Shown here piece by piece: positions 1 through 10,602 of a DNA stretch of 64,000 bases. Each line of letters begins with the position of its first letter. Within the stretch, counting starts at the first letter, position 1. This DNA comes from Achromobacter aloeverae (GTDB lineage Bacteria > Pseudomonadota > Gammaproteobacteria > Burkholderiales > Burkholderiaceae_B), in NCBI RefSeq assembly GCF_004121055.1, contig NZ_PYAL01000001.1, positions 992,001-1,056,000 on the forward strand, in the 5' to 3' direction. The notes beneath the pieces are model-generated. The model saw only the letters and a program-made list of their open reading frames with translations. It was not told the DNA's origin and ran no database searches. Position numbers and translations under genes: made by a program.

Positions 1-21
1 TTGAGCGGCTTCTTGCGTCAT
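1..21 (-). CDS. Start of the gene downstream of rlmN (partial)
   Basis: An ATG on the minus strand at 21-19 overlaps the rlmN stop codon (ATGA arrangement) and opens a frame reading MTQEAAQ to the window edge. The four-base overlap suggests translational coupling with rlmN. In many betaproteobacteria the gene after rlmN encodes the TPR protein PilW/PilF, but seven residues are too few to identify it. The call rests on position alone. Confidence 0.4.
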
Positions 22-1187
22 GCATGCACCTGTTTGATCGGAATGGCCCGGCGCTGCGCGGCAATGCGTTCCGTGATCTTGGTACGGTCGCGCACTTCGC
101 CCGCCAGCTGGCCACAGGCGGCGTCGATATCGTCACCACGGGTCTTGCGCACCGTGGTGATGACGCCGGCATCCATCAGCCGCTGCGCGAAAATGCGTAC
201 GCGCGCCATCGGCGAGCGCTTCAAGCCGGATTGCGGGAAGGGATTGAACGGGATCAGGTTGAGCTTGCAGCGCACTTCGCGCGCAATCGCAACCAGTTCC
301 CGGGCATGCTGGTCGGAGTCGTTGACGCCGTCCAGCATGACGTATTCGAAGGTAATGAAATCGCGCGGCGCGTACGCCAGGTAGCGATTGCAGGCCGCCA
401 ACAGCTCGGCCAGCGGGTACTTGCGATTCAGCGGCACCAGTTCGTCGCGCAGCGCGTCGTTGGGCGCGTGCAGCGAGACGGCCAGGGCCACCGGGCAGTC
501 CTGCGACAGGCGGTCCATCATGGGCACCACGCCCGACGTGGACACCGTGACGCGGCGGCGCGACAGGCCATAGGCGTTGTCGTCCAGCATCAGGCGCAAG
601 GAGGTCAACACCTGGTCGTAGTTGAGCAGGGGCTCGCCCATGCCCATCATGACCACGTTGCTGACCACGCGATTGTCGGCCGGCGCCGTGGCTTGAACGC
701 CCTCGGCGGCCGGCAGGCGGGCACTGGCCAGGTCCGCTTCGAGCACCTTGCGGGCCCACCACAACTGGCCGACGATTTCGCTGGCGTGCAGGTTGCGGTT
801 GAACCCCTGGTGCCCGGTGGAACAGAAGCGGCAATTGACCGTGCAGCCGGCCTGGCTGGAAATGCACAGCGTGCCGCGATCATCCTCGGGAATGAACACG
901 GTTTCGATGGCATTGCCCTGCCCGACGTCGAACAGCCATTTGCGGGTGCCGTCGGACGAACGCTGCTGGGTCATGACCGGCGGCGCCTCGATGACGCAGT
1001 TCTGCGCCAGCTGGCCGCGAAAGTCGCGCGCCAGGTCGGTCATGGCGTCGAACGAATCGGCGCCGCGCTGGTGCACCCAGCGCTGCAACTGCTTGGCGCG
1101 GAAGGGCTTGCCGCCCCAGCGCGCCACCAGCCCGGCCAGCGCATCGCCGTCCAGGCCCAGCAGGTTGATACGTTCAACGGTTTCCAT
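18..1187 (-). CDS. rlmN: 23S rRNA (adenine2503-C2)-methyltransferase / tRNA A37 methyltransferase RlmN
   Basis: Radical-SAM enzyme that methylates C2 of A2503 in 23S rRNA and of A37 in some tRNAs, in the cytoplasm. The 389-residue protein has the radical-SAM cluster motif C115-x3-C119-x2-C122 and, near the C-terminus, Cys358 in the context DIDAACGQ. This matches the second catalytic cysteine of the family (Cys355 in E. coli). GMGEPLLNY, the SAM-binding GGEP-like motif, is also present. The length is normal for RlmN. It lies 21 bp downstream of ndk on the same strand, the usual ndk-rlmN arrangement in betaproteobacteria. Confidence 0.97.
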   Translation of the reverse strand: METVERINLLGLDGDALAGLVARWGGKPFRAKQLQRWVHQRGADSFDAMTDLARDFRGQLAQNCVIEAPPVMTQQRSSDGTRKWLFDVGQGNAIETVFIPEDDRGTLCISSQAGCTVNCRFCSTGHQGFNRNLHASEIVGQLWWARKVLEADLASARLPAAEGVQATAPADNRVVSNVVMMGMGEPLLNYDQVLTSLRLMLDDNAYGLSRRRVTVSTSGVVPMMDRLSQDCPVALAVSLHAPNDALRDELVPLNRKYPLAELLAACNRYLAYAPRDFITFEYVMLDGVNDSDQHARELVAIAREVRCKLNLIPFNPFPQSGLKRSPMARVRIFAQRLMDAGVITTVRKTRGDDIDAACGQLAGEVRDRTKITERIAAQRRAIPIKQVHA

Positions 1188-1208
1188 GTCGCATTCGCCC
1201 CAGCCGGA

Positions 1209-1634
1209 TCAGCGGCTGTGGATGTTGATTTCGGGGAAGAAGAAAGCCACTTCGACGGCGGCGGTTTCCGGCGCGTCCGAACCGTGCACGGCGTTGGCGT
1301 CGATGCTGTCGGCGAAGTCGGCGCGGATGGTGCCGGCGGCGGCCTTCTTGGGATCGGTGGCGCCCATCAGGTCGCGGTTCTTCTGGATGGCGTCTTCACC
1401 TTCCAGCACCTGGACGAAGACAGGACCGGAAACCATGAAGTCGACCAGGTCCTTGAAGAAGGGGCGTTCCTTGTGCACAGCGTAAAAACGCTCGGCGTCA
1501 GCGCGCGACAGCTGCTGCAGGCGGGCAGCGATCACCTTCAGGCCGGCCTGCTCGAAACGGGCCACGATCTGGCCGATAACGTTCTTCGCCACGGCGTCGG
1601 GCTTGATAATCGAGAGGGTACGTTGAACAGACAT
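1209..1634 (-). CDS. ndk: Nucleoside diphosphate kinase
   Basis: Transfers the gamma-phosphate of ATP to nucleoside diphosphates through a phospho-histidine intermediate. The 141-residue product starts [15 protein letters not shown], and the catalytic His117 sits in NAVHGSD, as in all Ndk proteins. The frame is open further upstream, but the ATG at 1634 is chosen because it gives the family N-terminus and has a GGAG ribosome-binding site a few bases ahead. It is transcribed toward rlmN and away from valS, so 1635-1781 must hold both promoters. Confidence 0.97.
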   Translation of the reverse strand: MSVQRTLSIIKPDAVAKNVIGQIVARFEQAGLKVIAARLQQLSRADAERFYAVHKERPFFKDLVDFMVSGPVFVQVLEGEDAIQKNRDLMGATDPKKAAAGTIRADFADSIDANAVHGSDAPETAAVEVAFFFPEINIHSR

Positions 1635-1781
1635 GAAAACTCCAATAAAAACAGGGACTTCTAATAGGTTTATAGCAACCGGCCATTCTAGCATGCCTAT
1701 AAGGGCCGTCTACATCATAAAATCACAGGTTTGACCCGCCGACGTTGGATCGGACGGGAGATCTGTCCCCGGAAACGCGTA

Positions 1782-4694
1782 ATGAATAAAGCCGTGAACG
1801 ACGCCGCCTCATCCGCCGCGCCCCCCGCCGCCCCTGCCGAGACACAGGAGCTTGCCAAAAGCTTCGAGCCGGCCGACCTAGAAGCACGCTGGTACGCCGA
1901 ATGGGCGCGGCGCGGCTATTTCGATGGTGGCCGCCACGTCGATACAGGTTCTGGAGACAAAACTTACACCATCCAGTTCCCGCCGCCGAATGTAACGGGC
2001 ACCCTGCACATGGGCCACGCCTTCAACCAGACCATCATGGATGGGCTGGCCCGCTATCGCCGCATGTCGGGCGACGACACCGTCCTGATCCCCGGCACCG
2101 ACCACGCCGGCATCGCCACGCAGATCGTGGTGCAGCGCCAGCTGGACGCCCAGAATATTTCCCGCCACGACCTCGGCCGCGACAAGTTCGTCGAGAAGGT
2201 CTGGGAGTGGAAGGAGCAGTCCGGCAGCACCATCACCAACCAGATGCGCCGGCTGGGCGCCTCGGCCGACTGGAGCCGCGAGTATTTCACCATGGACGAG
2301 CGCATGTCGCGCGGCGTGGTGGAGACCTTCGTGCGCCTGTACCGGCAAGGCCTGATCTACCGCGGCAAGCGCCTGGTCAACTGGGACCCCAAGCTGCTGA
2401 CCGCGGTGTCGGACCTGGAAGTGCAGTCGGAGGAAGCCGACGGCTTCATGTGGCACATCACCTACCCCTTTGTCGACGGACCGCAGACCATCGTCGACAA
2501 GGACGGTCAGACGGTCACCCTGCGCGGGATGACCATCGCCACCACCCGCCCCGAGACCATGCTGGCCGACGGCGCGCTGTGCGTGCACCCGGACGACGAG
2601 CGCTACCGCCACCTGGTGGGCAAGCTGGTCGAGCTGCCCCTGTGCGACCGCAATATTCCCATCATCGCCGACGACTTCGTCGACCCGGCCTTCGGCACGG
2701 GCTGCGTCAAGATCACCGGCGCGCATGATTTCAACGACTATGCGTGCGCCCTGCGCCACGACCTGCCGCTGATCGTCATCTTCACGCCCGACGCGCACAT
2801 CAACGACAACGGACCGAAGCAGTTCCGCGGCCTGGAGCGCTACGAGGCGCGCAAGGCGGTGGTCGCCGAGCTGGAGGAAAAAGGCTACCTGGCCAAGGTC
2901 GAGCCGCACAAGATGATGCAGCCCAAGGGCGACCGCACGGGCGTGGTGCTGGAGCCCATGCTGACGGACCAGTGGTTCATGGCCATGAGCAAGCCGGCCC
3001 CGGAGGGCACGCTACATCCCGGCAAGAGCATTACCGAGGTCGCGCTGGAAGTGGTGGCCGACGGCCGCGTGTCCTTCTACCCCGAGAACTGGACGACCAT
3101 CTACAACCAGTGGCTGGACAACATCCAGGACTGGTGTATTTCGCGCCAGCTGTGGTGGGGCCACCAGATCCCGGCGTGGTATGCCGAGGATGGCACCATC
3201 TTCGTCGCGCACAACGAGCAAGACGCGCTGGCGCAGGCCCGCGCCGCCGGCGTGCAGGGCCCATTGCAACGCGACCCCGACGTGCTCGATACGTGGTTCT
3301 CGTCGGCGCTGGTGCCCTTCACCGACCTGGGCTGGCCCGACCAGACGCCGGACCTGGCGCGCTACCTGCCGTCGAACGTGTTGGTGACCGGCTTCGACAT
3401 CATCTTTTTCTGGGTGGCGCGCATGGTCATGATGACCACGCACCTGACCGGGCAGATCCCGTTCAAGCACGTCTACATGCACGGCCTGATCCGTGATGCC
3501 GACGGCCAGAAGATGAGCAAGTCCAAGGGCAATACGCTGGACCCGATCGACCTGATCGACGGCGTCGACCTGGAAACGCTGGTGCGCAAGCGCACCTACG
3601 GCCTGATGAATCCCAAGCAGGCCGGCCAGATCGAGAAGGCCACGCGGCGCCAGTATCCGGACGGCATCCCCGCCTTCGGCGCCGACGCGCTGCGCTTCAC
3701 CATGGCCGCCTACGCGACGCTGGGTCGCAACATCAACTTCGACCTCAAGCGGTGCGAGGGCTACCGCAACTTCTGCAACAAGCTGTGGAACGCCACGCGC
3801 TTCGTGCTGATGAACACCGAAGGGCACGACCTGAGCAAGGCGGCCACCGAGGGCGAGACGTCGTTCGTGGACCGGTGGATCGTCAGCCAGCTGCAGGAGC
3901 TGGAGGCAGAGATCGCGCGCGGCTTCGCCGACTATCGCTTCGACAACATCGCCAACGCGCTCTACCGCTACGTGTGGGACGAGTACTGCGACTGGTACGT
4001 GGAACTCGCCAAGGTGCAGATCCAGAACGGCACGCCGGCCCAGCAACTGGGCACGCGCGCCACGCTGATCCGCGTGCTGGAAGTGGTGCTGCGCCTGGCC
4101 CACCCCATCATCCCCTTCATCACGGAAGAGCTGTGGCAGAAGGTCTCGCTGGTGGCCGGCAAGCGCGCCGCGGACAAGGCGGACAGCGTCAGCGTGCAGC
4201 CCTACCCCGTGGCCAATCCCGCCGCGATCGACAAGGCCGCGGAGGCCGAGGTCGCCAACCTGAAGGCCCAGGTGGAGGCGGTGCGCGCGCTGCGTGGCGA
4301 GATGAACCTGTCGCCCGCGCAGAAGGTGCCCCTGGTGGCCGAAGGCGATCGCGCCGAGCTGGACCGCAACGGCCCCTACCTGGCCGCCCTGGCCCGCCTG
4401 AGCGAGGTGGAAACGGTGGCGGAACTGCCCGACGTCGGCGCTCCCGTGCAGGTGGTCGGCGGCGCCCGCCTGATGCTGCGCGTGGAGATCGACGTGGCCG
4501 CGGAAACGGCCCGCCTGGACAAGGAGATCGCCCGCCTGGAAGGTGAAATCGCCAAGGCCAACGGCAAGCTGTCGAACGCCAGCTTCGTCGAGCGCGCCCC
4601 GGCGGCGGTGGTCGAGCAGGAAAAGGCACGCATGGCGCAGTTCAGCGAAACGCTGGCGAAGGTGCGCGAACAGCGCGGCAAGCTGGCGGGTTGA
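1782..4694 (+). CDS. valS: Valyl-tRNA synthetase
   Basis: Class I aminoacyl-tRNA synthetase charging tRNA-Val. The 970-residue protein has the HIGH-type motif as HMGH at about residues 76-79 (in [13 protein letters not shown]) and KMSKS at 577-581 (in [10 protein letters not shown]). The inserted editing domain lies between them, and a C-terminal coiled-coil arm (repeated [13 protein letters not shown]-type heptads) closes the protein. A TTG at 1731 would add 17 residues, but the ATG at 1782 gives a normal N-terminus and is preferred. The gene ends 33 bp from the convergent trmD. Confidence 0.97.
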   Translation: MNKAVNDAASSAAPPAAPAETQELAKSFEPADLEARWYAEWARRGYFDGGRHVDTGSGDKTYTIQFPPPNVTGTLHMGHAFNQTIMDGLARYRRMSGDDTVLIPGTDHAGIATQIVVQRQLDAQNISRHDLGRDKFVEKVWEWKEQSGSTITNQMRRLGASADWSREYFTMDERMSRGVVETFVRLYRQGLIYRGKRLVNWDPKLLTAVSDLEVQSEEADGFMWHITYPFVDGPQTIVDKDGQTVTLRGMTIATTRPETMLADGALCVHPDDERYRHLVGKLVELPLCDRNIPIIADDFVDPAFGTGCVKITGAHDFNDYACALRHDLPLIVIFTPDAHINDNGPKQFRGLERYEARKAVVAELEEKGYLAKVEPHKMMQPKGDRTGVVLEPMLTDQWFMAMSKPAPEGTLHPGKSITEVALEVVADGRVSFYPENWTTIYNQWLDNIQDWCISRQLWWGHQIPAWYAEDGTIFVAHNEQDALAQARAAGVQGPLQRDPDVLDTWFSSALVPFTDLGWPDQTPDLARYLPSNVLVTGFDIIFFWVARMVMMTTHLTGQIPFKHVYMHGLIRDADGQKMSKSKGNTLDPIDLIDGVDLETLVRKRTYGLMNPKQAGQIEKATRRQYPDGIPAFGADALRFTMAAYATLGRNINFDLKRCEGYRNFCNKLWNATRFVLMNTEGHDLSKAATEGETSFVDRWIVSQLQELEAEIARGFADYRFDNIANALYRYVWDEYCDWYVELAKVQIQNGTPAQQLGTRATLIRVLEVVLRLAHPIIPFITEELWQKVSLVAGKRAADKADSVSVQPYPVANPAAIDKAAEAEVANLKAQVEAVRALRGEMNLSPAQKVPLVAEGDRAELDRNGPYLAALARLSEVETVAELPDVGAPVQVVGGARLMLRVEIDVAAETARLDKEIARLEGEIAKANGKLSNASFVERAPAAVVEQEKARMAQFSETLAKVREQRGKLAG

Positions 4695-4727
4695 GCGGCA
4701 GCGATCCGGGGCCGCGGCAGGAAAGGA

Positions 4728-5525
4728 TCAGCCCTGGCCCGGGTCGCCGGGGCTCTTGTCGCGGCGCGTGGCCAGCAGGCTGAGGAAGCGCTCGTCGGCG
4801 GGGGTCAGCAGGCCCTGGCGGCGGGCGGCGTCGAGGAGATCGGGACGGCGCTGCTGGGTCAGGCGCAGGGACTGCTCGCGGCGCCAGCGGGCGATGTTGG
4901 CGTGATGGCCCGACAGCAGTTCCGGCGGGACGGAAACGCCTTCGTAGACCTCGGGCCGCGTGTAGTGCGGACTATCCAGCAGGCCGGAAAGCGCGGGGTT
5001 GAAGGAGTCCTGGACCGCGGAGGCATCGTCGTTGAGCACGCCGGGCATGAGACGCACGGCGGCATCGATCACCGCCAGGGCGGCCAGCTCCCCGCCGGAC
5101 AGGACGAAGTCCCCCAGCGAGATCTCATCCGTCACGCACCGGTCGATGAAACGCTGGTCCAGGCCCTCATAGCGGCCGCAGACCAGGACCGCGCCGGGGC
5201 TGGCGGCCAGCTGCTGCGCGGCCAATTGGTCGAACCGGCGGCCGGTGGGGGACATCAGGATGACAGGAGCCGGCGCCAGGCCGGCGGATGCGCGTTGCGC
5301 CTGGGCGGCCTGCAAGGCCGCTTCCAACGGGCCGGGCATCATGACCATGCCGGGACCGCCGCCATAGGGGCGATCGTCCACGGTACGGTGCACGTCATGG
5401 GTGTAATCGCGCGGATTCCAGGCCTGGAGGGCCCAACGGCCCTGCGCATGCGCGCGACCCGTCACCCCCAGGTCCCGGACCACGCTGAACATGTCCGGAA
5501 ACAGGGTGAGGACGTCGAAACGCAT
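4728..5525 (-). CDS. trmD: tRNA (guanine37-N1)-methyltransferase TrmD
   Basis: SPOUT-class methyltransferase making m1G37 in tRNAs that read CNN codons, which prevents frameshifting. The 265-residue protein begins [13 protein letters not shown] and carries the trefoil-knot cofactor region around [14 protein letters not shown], both typical. Its ATG overlaps the rimM stop by one base (TGATG), so the two are probably translationally coupled. It is the last gene of rpsP-rimM-trmD. The rplS gene that often follows in other bacteria is absent here, and valS lies tail-to-tail. Confidence 0.97.
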   Translation of the reverse strand: MRFDVLTLFPDMFSVVRDLGVTGRAHAQGRWALQAWNPRDYTHDVHRTVDDRPYGGGPGMVMMPGPLEAALQAAQAQRASAGLAPAPVILMSPTGRRFDQLAAQQLAASPGAVLVCGRYEGLDQRFIDRCVTDEISLGDFVLSGGELAALAVIDAAVRLMPGVLNDDASAVQDSFNPALSGLLDSPHYTRPEVYEGVSVPPELLSGHHANIARWRREQSLRLTQQRRPDLLDAARRQGLLTPADERFLSLLATRRDKSPGDPGQG

Positions 5526-6169
5526 CAGTAATCCAGGGGCCAGTCGCTGTCGATACGGCGATTGGCAATGTCGACGGTATGGACGTGCGCCTGGACGAAA
5601 GGCACCAGGACCTCGGCCGGCCGCCCCTTGGCATCGAGTACCGCTTGCGCGACACCCGCCGCGTCCAGGTCCTGCCTGGCGACGCGCAGCACCGAATGCG
5701 CGCCGTTATCCAGCACGCCCTCGACACGGCCCAGCAGGACGGGAGCGCCATCCTGCTCGCCGTATAGCGTGCAACCGATGAGATCGACCCAGTAGAACTC
5801 GTCGTCCTCCGGTTCCGGAAAGGACGAACGCGGCGCGTAGACCGCCATCCCGCGCAGCGCCTCGGCCTGGTCGCGGTCGGCGATGCCGGCCAGTTGCGCG
5901 ACCACGGTTGCCCCCTGCGGACGGGCAGTGACGACTTTATGGATCGAGATGGCGGAAGCCGGCGGTTGCGCGGATGCGGCCGCTTTCGCGGGCGCGGCAA
6001 GGCGTGCCAGCCGCCATTCGGGGAGGGAGAGCAGCACGTCGGCTTGCGCCGAATGCGGCTGCACTTTCACCCAGCCCCGTACGCCATAAGCGGCGCTGAC
6101 GCGGCCCAGTTCGATCAGATCATCCGCACCCGCCGAAGCGGCGGCCGGGACCTTCATGTTGTCGGGCAT
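5525..6169 (-). CDS. rimM: 16S rRNA processing / ribosome maturation factor RimM
   Basis: Assists maturation of the 30S head by binding ribosomal protein S19. The protein has an N-terminal RimM barrel ([17 protein letters not shown]) and a C-terminal PRC-barrel ([14 protein letters not shown]). Three starts are possible: a TTG at 6187, ATG at 6169 and ATG at 6157. None has a strong Shine-Dalgarno sequence. The ATG at 6169 (214 residues) is chosen as the first ATG, 26 bp after rpsP. The stop overlaps the trmD start. There is a low-complexity Ala/Lys stretch ([12 protein letters not shown]) within the first domain. Confidence 0.95.
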   Translation of the reverse strand: MPDNMKVPAAASAGADDLIELGRVSAAYGVRGWVKVQPHSAQADVLLSLPEWRLARLAAPAKAAASAQPPASAISIHKVVTARPQGATVVAQLAGIADRDQAEALRGMAVYAPRSSFPEPEDDEFYWVDLIGCTLYGEQDGAPVLLGRVEGVLDNGAHSVLRVARQDLDAAGVAQAVLDAKGRPAEVLVPFVQAHVHTVDIANRRIDSDWPLDY

Positions 6170-6195
6170 GCTCAGCGCTGCAGGCAAGCCCAGCT

Positions 6196-6456
6196 TCAGG
6201 CCGCGGCGGAGACTTTCTGCGAGTACGACTTGACCAGGCGTTCCACGGCCGGCGACAGCTGGGCACCGCTGTCGGTCCAGTGCTTCACGCGATCCATCGC
6301 GATGCGCAGGTTTTCGGTGCCTTCGCTACCGACGGGGTTGTAGAAACCGACGCGCTCGATGAAGCGCCCGTCGCGACGGTTGCGCGAATCGGTGGCCACC
6401 AGGTTGTAGAACGGACGCTTTTTCGACCCGCCACGGGCCAGACGAATCACCACCAT
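6196..6456 (-). CDS. rpsP: 30S ribosomal protein S16
   Basis: Ribosomal protein S16 of the small subunit. The 86-residue product begins [18 protein letters not shown], the universal S16 start. An upstream in-frame extension to 6501 is rejected because it would add 15 residues not found in the family. The gene heads the rpsP-rimM-trmD cluster. The promoter should lie in 6457-6567, between it and the HMBS-like gene that ends upstream on the same strand. Confidence 0.97.
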   Translation of the reverse strand: MVVIRLARGGSKKRPFYNLVATDSRNRRDGRFIERVGFYNPVGSEGTENLRIAMDRVKHWTDSGAQLSPAVERLVKSYSQKVSAAA

Positions 6457-6567
6457 AGGTAATCCCTTGAATTGGTTATGGAGAACAGTAGATTCTAGCA
6501 TCGTTCCGGAGAACCCGGCAAATCGATGCGGAAATGTTGTATTTGTGGCGCCCCAGCCTTCGGTGCC

Positions 6568-7542
6568 TCAGCCGACGTAGCGCGTTTCCTCGATGATGGC
6601 CTGGGCGCCCAGGGCGTTCAAGCGGGCGCCCGCCCGGGTGCCCAGCGCCAGCGGATCGGCATACTCGCTCTCATCGTAGACCTCGACGGCGCTGCGGCCA
6701 TCCAGGGCGATCACGATGCCCCGCAGCTTGAGCTTGCCGCCGTCCAGCCAGGCATAGGCGCCGATAGGGGAATCGCAATGGCCGTTCAAGGCCTTCAGCA
6801 AGGCGCGCTCGGCCTGGTAGCAGAACATGGTCTCGCGGTGGTTGATCGCCGCCAGCAGGGCGCGCGCCTCGTCGTTGCCGGTGGCGTATTCCGCCACGAC
6901 CACGCCCTGCCCGACCGCCGGGCACATTTCCTCCACCGAGAATACCCGGCTGATGCGCCCATCCAGTCCGATGCGCTCCAGGCCGTTCTTCGCCAGCAAC
7001 AGGGCGTCGACCGGCGGCGTGGCGCCGCCATAGTTGAAGGTCATGGGAACGCCGTCGTCCATGCGCTGGATGCGTTTGTCGGCGGCGCCGCGGAAAGGCA
7101 CGGCCTGGCTGCCGGGGAAAAGGCGACGCAGGAAGGCGGCGCGACGCACCGACGCCGTACCGATCACGGCGGGCACCGCGTCCACGGCCATGCCCTGCTT
7201 GAGCACCATGCAATCGCGCGCATCGCTGCGCGGCAGGCAGGCGCCGATGGAAAACCGCGTATCGGCGTAATACTCGTCGTTGCCAGGCAGGTCCTTGAGC
7301 GAGTGCATCACCATATCGGCCTCGCCGCGCAACATCATGTCGTGCATGGCGGTGATGAACGCGCCACCCTTGCCACCCATTCCGCCCAGGCGGGTTTTCA
7401 GGTCCAGGTCGGCGGCGGCGGGCCGCGTCACCATCTCGAAGGTGTGCTCGGGAAAGGCCAGGCTCAGGGCCCGGATAAGGTCTTCGGTCTGGCGCACCGC
7501 CATCAGGCTGGCGCGCGTGCCGATCTTGAAAGTCTTGGCCAT
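6568..7542 (-). CDS. Divergent hydroxymethylbilane synthase (porphobilinogen deaminase) paralogue
   Basis: The 324-residue protein belongs to the HemC family, which joins four porphobilinogens into hydroxymethylbilane. It keeps the residues expected for catalysis: Arg10 (GTRAS), Lys83 and Asp84 in HSLKD, paired Arg133-Arg134, Arg151 and Arg157, and Cys256 in NGHCDSPIGAYA, the dipyrromethane-cofactor cysteine. It departs from canonical HemC in several places: the usual RGNVGTRL reads RGAADKRI, GTSSLRR reads GTASVRR, and about nine extra residues (around TFNYGGATPP) interrupt the second domain. It follows alaS and the tusA-like gene on the same strand, with an 85-bp gap. A canonical hemC is expected elsewhere, so this is probably a paralogue of unknown role. 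Confidence 0.85.
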   Translation of the reverse strand: MAKTFKIGTRASLMAVRQTEDLIRALSLAFPEHTFEMVTRPAAADLDLKTRLGGMGGKGGAFITAMHDMMLRGEADMVMHSLKDLPGNDEYYADTRFSIGACLPRSDARDCMVLKQGMAVDAVPAVIGTASVRRAAFLRRLFPGSQAVPFRGAADKRIQRMDDGVPMTFNYGGATPPVDALLLAKNGLERIGLDGRISRVFSVEEMCPAVGQGVVVAEYATGNDEARALLAAINHRETMFCYQAERALLKALNGHCDSPIGAYAWLDGGKLKLRGIVIALDGRSAVEVYDESEYADPLALGTRAGARLNALGAQAIIEETRYVG

Positions 7543-7627
7543 GATGAATTCCAGTGTGCCTGGGCCTGTGAACGGGTCAACGGCGGGGGAGTCAACGGCA
7601 AGGATAACGGCGAGGCCAGCGTCGCGG

Positions 7628-7900
7628 TCAGCGTCGCCGCAGGTAATGCACGCCCACGCCGTCGTCTTCCTGCTGCGCCAGCAAGGCATTGCCGGTCTGC
7701 TTGCAGAAGGCCTGGAAGTCGCGGATGGCGTTGCGGTCCGTGGTCAACACCTTCAACACCTGGCCGCTTTGCAGCTGGGCCAGGGCTTTCTTGGCGCGCA
7801 GGATGGGCAAGGGACAATTCAGCCCCTTGGCATCGATTTCCATGTCCGCCTGCACGGCGCCATCCGCGGACGGCGCGGGATTGGAGGTATCCGCGTCCAT
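7628..7900 (-). CDS. TusA/SirA-family sulfur-carrier protein
   Basis: Small (90-residue) protein of the TusA/YedF/SirA family, which relays persulfide sulfur in tRNA thiolation, cofactor synthesis or sulfur oxidation. The defining CPxP motif is present as Cys29-Pro-Leu-Pro in GLNCPLPILRAKKAL, on a two-layer alpha/beta fold. An N-terminal extension of about 20 residues is variable. The ATG overlaps the alaS stop (TGATG), so it is translationally coupled to alanyl-tRNA synthetase. Whether it is the true TusA of tRNA 2-thiouridylation or a paralogue cannot be told from sequence. Confidence 0.9.
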   Translation of the reverse strand: MDADTSNPAPSADGAVQADMEIDAKGLNCPLPILRAKKALAQLQSGQVLKVLTTDRNAIRDFQAFCKQTGNALLAQQEDDGVGVHYLRRR

Positions 7901-10521
7901 CAGAGGCGCTCTTCCACCCACTGGCGCACGCTGGCGATGGCCGCCGGCAAGGCACCGGCATCGCTGCCGCCGCCCATGGCCATGTCCGGCCGGCCGCCGC
8001 CCTTGCCGCCGATCTGCGACGAGACGAAACCGACCAGGTCGCCGGCCTTGACGCGGCCGGTCAGGTCGGCGGTGACCCCCCCGACCACGCTGATCTTGCC
8101 ATCCTGCGAACCGGCCAGCAGCACCACCGCGGACTTCAGCTTGTCCTTGAGTTGGTCGACCATGCCGCGCAGCGCCTTGGGATCGACGGCGCCGATGCCC
8201 GCGGCCAGCACCTTGACGCCCTTGACGTCCACGGTGGCCTTGTCGGCCAGGTCGTTGCCCGCGCTGGCCGCCAGCTTGGAGCGCGCCTGGTCCAGCTCTT
8301 TCTCCAGGGTCTTGACCTGCTCCTGGACCTGGGCAATGCGGTCCGGCAGCTCGGCAGGCGGCGTGCGCAGCGCGCCCGCGGCGCGGCCGAGCAAGGCGGT
8401 CTGCGCCTGCACCCAGGCCAGGGTGTTGTCGCCCGTGATGGCCTCGATGCGGCGCACGCCGGCGGCCACGCCGGATTCGGCGACGATCTTGAACATGCCG
8501 ATATCGCCCGTGCGCGACACGTGCGTGCCGCCGCACAGTTCACGCGAAAAGCCGATGTCCAGCACCCTTACGCTATCGCCGTATTTCTCGCCGAACAGGG
8601 CCATGGCGCCGCCCTTGACGGCGTCGTCATACGCCATCACCTGGGCCTGGGTCGCATGGTTGGCCAGGATTTCGGCATTGACGATGGCCTCGACGCGCGC
8701 GATCTGCTCGGCGGTCATGGGGGCGTCCTGGGCGAAGTCGAAACGGGTCTTGTCGGGATCGACCAGCGAACCGCGCTGCTGCACATGCGCGCCCAGCACC
8801 TGGCGCAGGGCCTTGTGCATGAGGTGGGTCGCGGAGTGGTTGCGCACGGTGCGGGCACGGCGCAGTCCGTCGACGCGGGCCAGCAGGATATCGCCCACCG
8901 CCAGGTGGCCCGACTCCAGCTTGCCGTGATGGCCGAATACGCCGGCCTGCACCTTCTGCGTGTCGGCCACGGCGAAACGCACGCCGTCGGCTTCCAGGAG
9001 GCCGGTGTCGCCCACCTGGCCGCCGGACTCGGCATAGAACGGCGTGGCATCCAGGACGACGACGGCGTCCTGGCCCGCTTCGATACGGGGCACCGACGTG
9101 CCGTTGGCGTACAAGGCGACGACCTTCACGTCATCCAGTTCCAGGTGCTCGTAGCCCTCGAAGCGCGTGTCCGCGCCCTCGTAGCTCAGGCCTTCGGCCA
9201 TCTTGAACTTGCCGGCGGCGCGGGCCTGCTCGCGCTGGCGCGCCATGGCCGTGTCGAAACCGGCCAGGTCGACCTCCACCTTGCGCTCACGGCAGATGTC
9301 GGCGGTCAGGTCGACGGGGAAGCCGTAGGTGTCATACAGGGTGAACAGCGTGGTGCCGTCGAGCTGGCCCCCGGCCGGCACGCTGGCCAGGGCGCCGTCG
9401 AGGATCTTCATGCCGTTTTCGAGGGTCTCGCCGAAGCGCTCCTCTTCCTGCTTCAGCACCTGGGCCACGCGGTCCGCCGTATTGGCCAGTTCGGGATAGG
9501 CCTCGCCCATCTCGGCAACGAGGTCGGCCACCATGCGGTGGAAGAAAGGCTTGGTCTGGCCCAGCTTGTAGCCGTGGCGCAGCGCGCGGCGGATGATACG
9601 GCGCAGCACGTAGCCACGGCCTTCGTTGCTGGGGATGACGCCATCGACGATCAGGAACGAACAGGCACGGATGTGGTCGGCGATGACCTTCAGCGAGTTG
9701 TTCTCCAGGTCCGTTACGCCGGTTTCGCGCGCGGCGGCGGCGATCAGCTTCTGGAACAGGTCGATTTCGTAGTTGGAATGCACGCCTTGCAGCACGGCGG
9801 CAATGCGCTCCAGGCCCATGCCGGTATCGACGCAGGGCTTGGGCAGGCGCGGCATGTTGCCCGCGGCGTCCCGCTCGAACTGCATGAACACCAGGTTCCA
9901 GATTTCGATATAGCGGTCGCCGTCTTCCTCGGGCGATCCCGGAGGGCCACCCCAGATTTCCGGGCCGTGGTCATAGAAGATTTCCGAGCAGGGACCGCAG
10001 GGGCCCGTGTCCGCCATCTGCCAGAAGTTGTCCGAAGCGTAGCGTGCGCCCTTGTTGTCGCCGATGCGGATGATGCGCTCGGCCGGCACGCCCACTTCCT
10101 TGGCCCAGATGTCGTAGGCCTCGTCGTCTTCCTGGTACACCGTGACCCACAGCTTCTCGGCGGGCAGCTTGTACACCTGCGTCAGCAGCTCCCAGGCGTA
10201 CTGGATGGCGTCGCGCTTGAAATAGTCGCCGAAGCTGAAATTGCCCAGCATTTCAAAGAAGGTGTGGTGGCGCGCCGTATAGCCGACGTTCTCCAGGTCG
10301 TTGTGCTTGCCGCCGGCCCGCACGCTGCGCTGCGACGAGGTGGCGCGGGTATAGGCGCGCGTTTCCTTGCCGGTGAACACGTCCTTGAACTGGACCATCC
10401 CCGAGTTGGTGAACAGCAGCGTCGGGTCGTTGCCAGGCACGAGCGAGGACGACGGGACGATGGTGTGACCCTTGGACTGGAAAAACTGCAGGAATTTCTG
10501 GCGAATCTCGGAGGATTTCAT
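7900..10521 (-). CDS. alaS: Alanyl-tRNA synthetase
   Basis: Class II synthetase that charges tRNA-Ala and edits mischarged Ser/Gly. The 873-residue protein starts [19 protein letters not shown], with the catalytic domain first. The editing-site zinc ligands follow as HSATH in the middle of the protein and CGGTH further on, then the C-terminal oligomerisation (C-Ala) domain. Length is typical. It is the first gene of an alaS-tusA-like unit. The last gene of the type IVb pilus operon ends 81 bp upstream on the same strand, so read-through from pilV is conceivable. Confidence 0.98.
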   Translation of the reverse strand: MKSSEIRQKFLQFFQSKGHTIVPSSSLVPGNDPTLLFTNSGMVQFKDVFTGKETRAYTRATSSQRSVRAGGKHNDLENVGYTARHHTFFEMLGNFSFGDYFKRDAIQYAWELLTQVYKLPAEKLWVTVYQEDDEAYDIWAKEVGVPAERIIRIGDNKGARYASDNFWQMADTGPCGPCSEIFYDHGPEIWGGPPGSPEEDGDRYIEIWNLVFMQFERDAAGNMPRLPKPCVDTGMGLERIAAVLQGVHSNYEIDLFQKLIAAAARETGVTDLENNSLKVIADHIRACSFLIVDGVIPSNEGRGYVLRRIIRRALRHGYKLGQTKPFFHRMVADLVAEMGEAYPELANTADRVAQVLKQEEERFGETLENGMKILDGALASVPAGGQLDGTTLFTLYDTYGFPVDLTADICRERKVEVDLAGFDTAMARQREQARAAGKFKMAEGLSYEGADTRFEGYEHLELDDVKVVALYANGTSVPRIEAGQDAVVVLDATPFYAESGGQVGDTGLLEADGVRFAVADTQKVQAGVFGHHGKLESGHLAVGDILLARVDGLRRARTVRNHSATHLMHKALRQVLGAHVQQRGSLVDPDKTRFDFAQDAPMTAEQIARVEAIVNAEILANHATQAQVMAYDDAVKGGAMALFGEKYGDSVRVLDIGFSRELCGGTHVSRTGDIGMFKIVAESGVAAGVRRIEAITGDNTLAWVQAQTALLGRAAGALRTPPAELPDRIAQVQEQVKTLEKELDQARSKLAASAGNDLADKATVDVKGVKVLAAGIGAVDPKALRGMVDQLKDKLKSAVVLLAGSQDGKISVVGGVTADLTGRVKAGDLVGFVSSQIGGKGGGRPDMAMGGGSDAGALPAAIASVRQWVEERL

Positions 10522-10602
10522 CTTGGATGAATCTGCATGGGCATTTTGGGCAATCCTCGATTATATGCAATTGGCCGCCGTTTCCCGGGAGAACGGACCG
10601 GC

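Noticed and set aside
6526-10530. A 1334-codon open frame on the plus strand antisense to alaS, the tusA-like gene and the HMBS paralogue
   Set aside because: It mirrors three clear genes and has His/Ala/Gly/Arg-rich composition with no domain; high GC leaves the opposite frame open.
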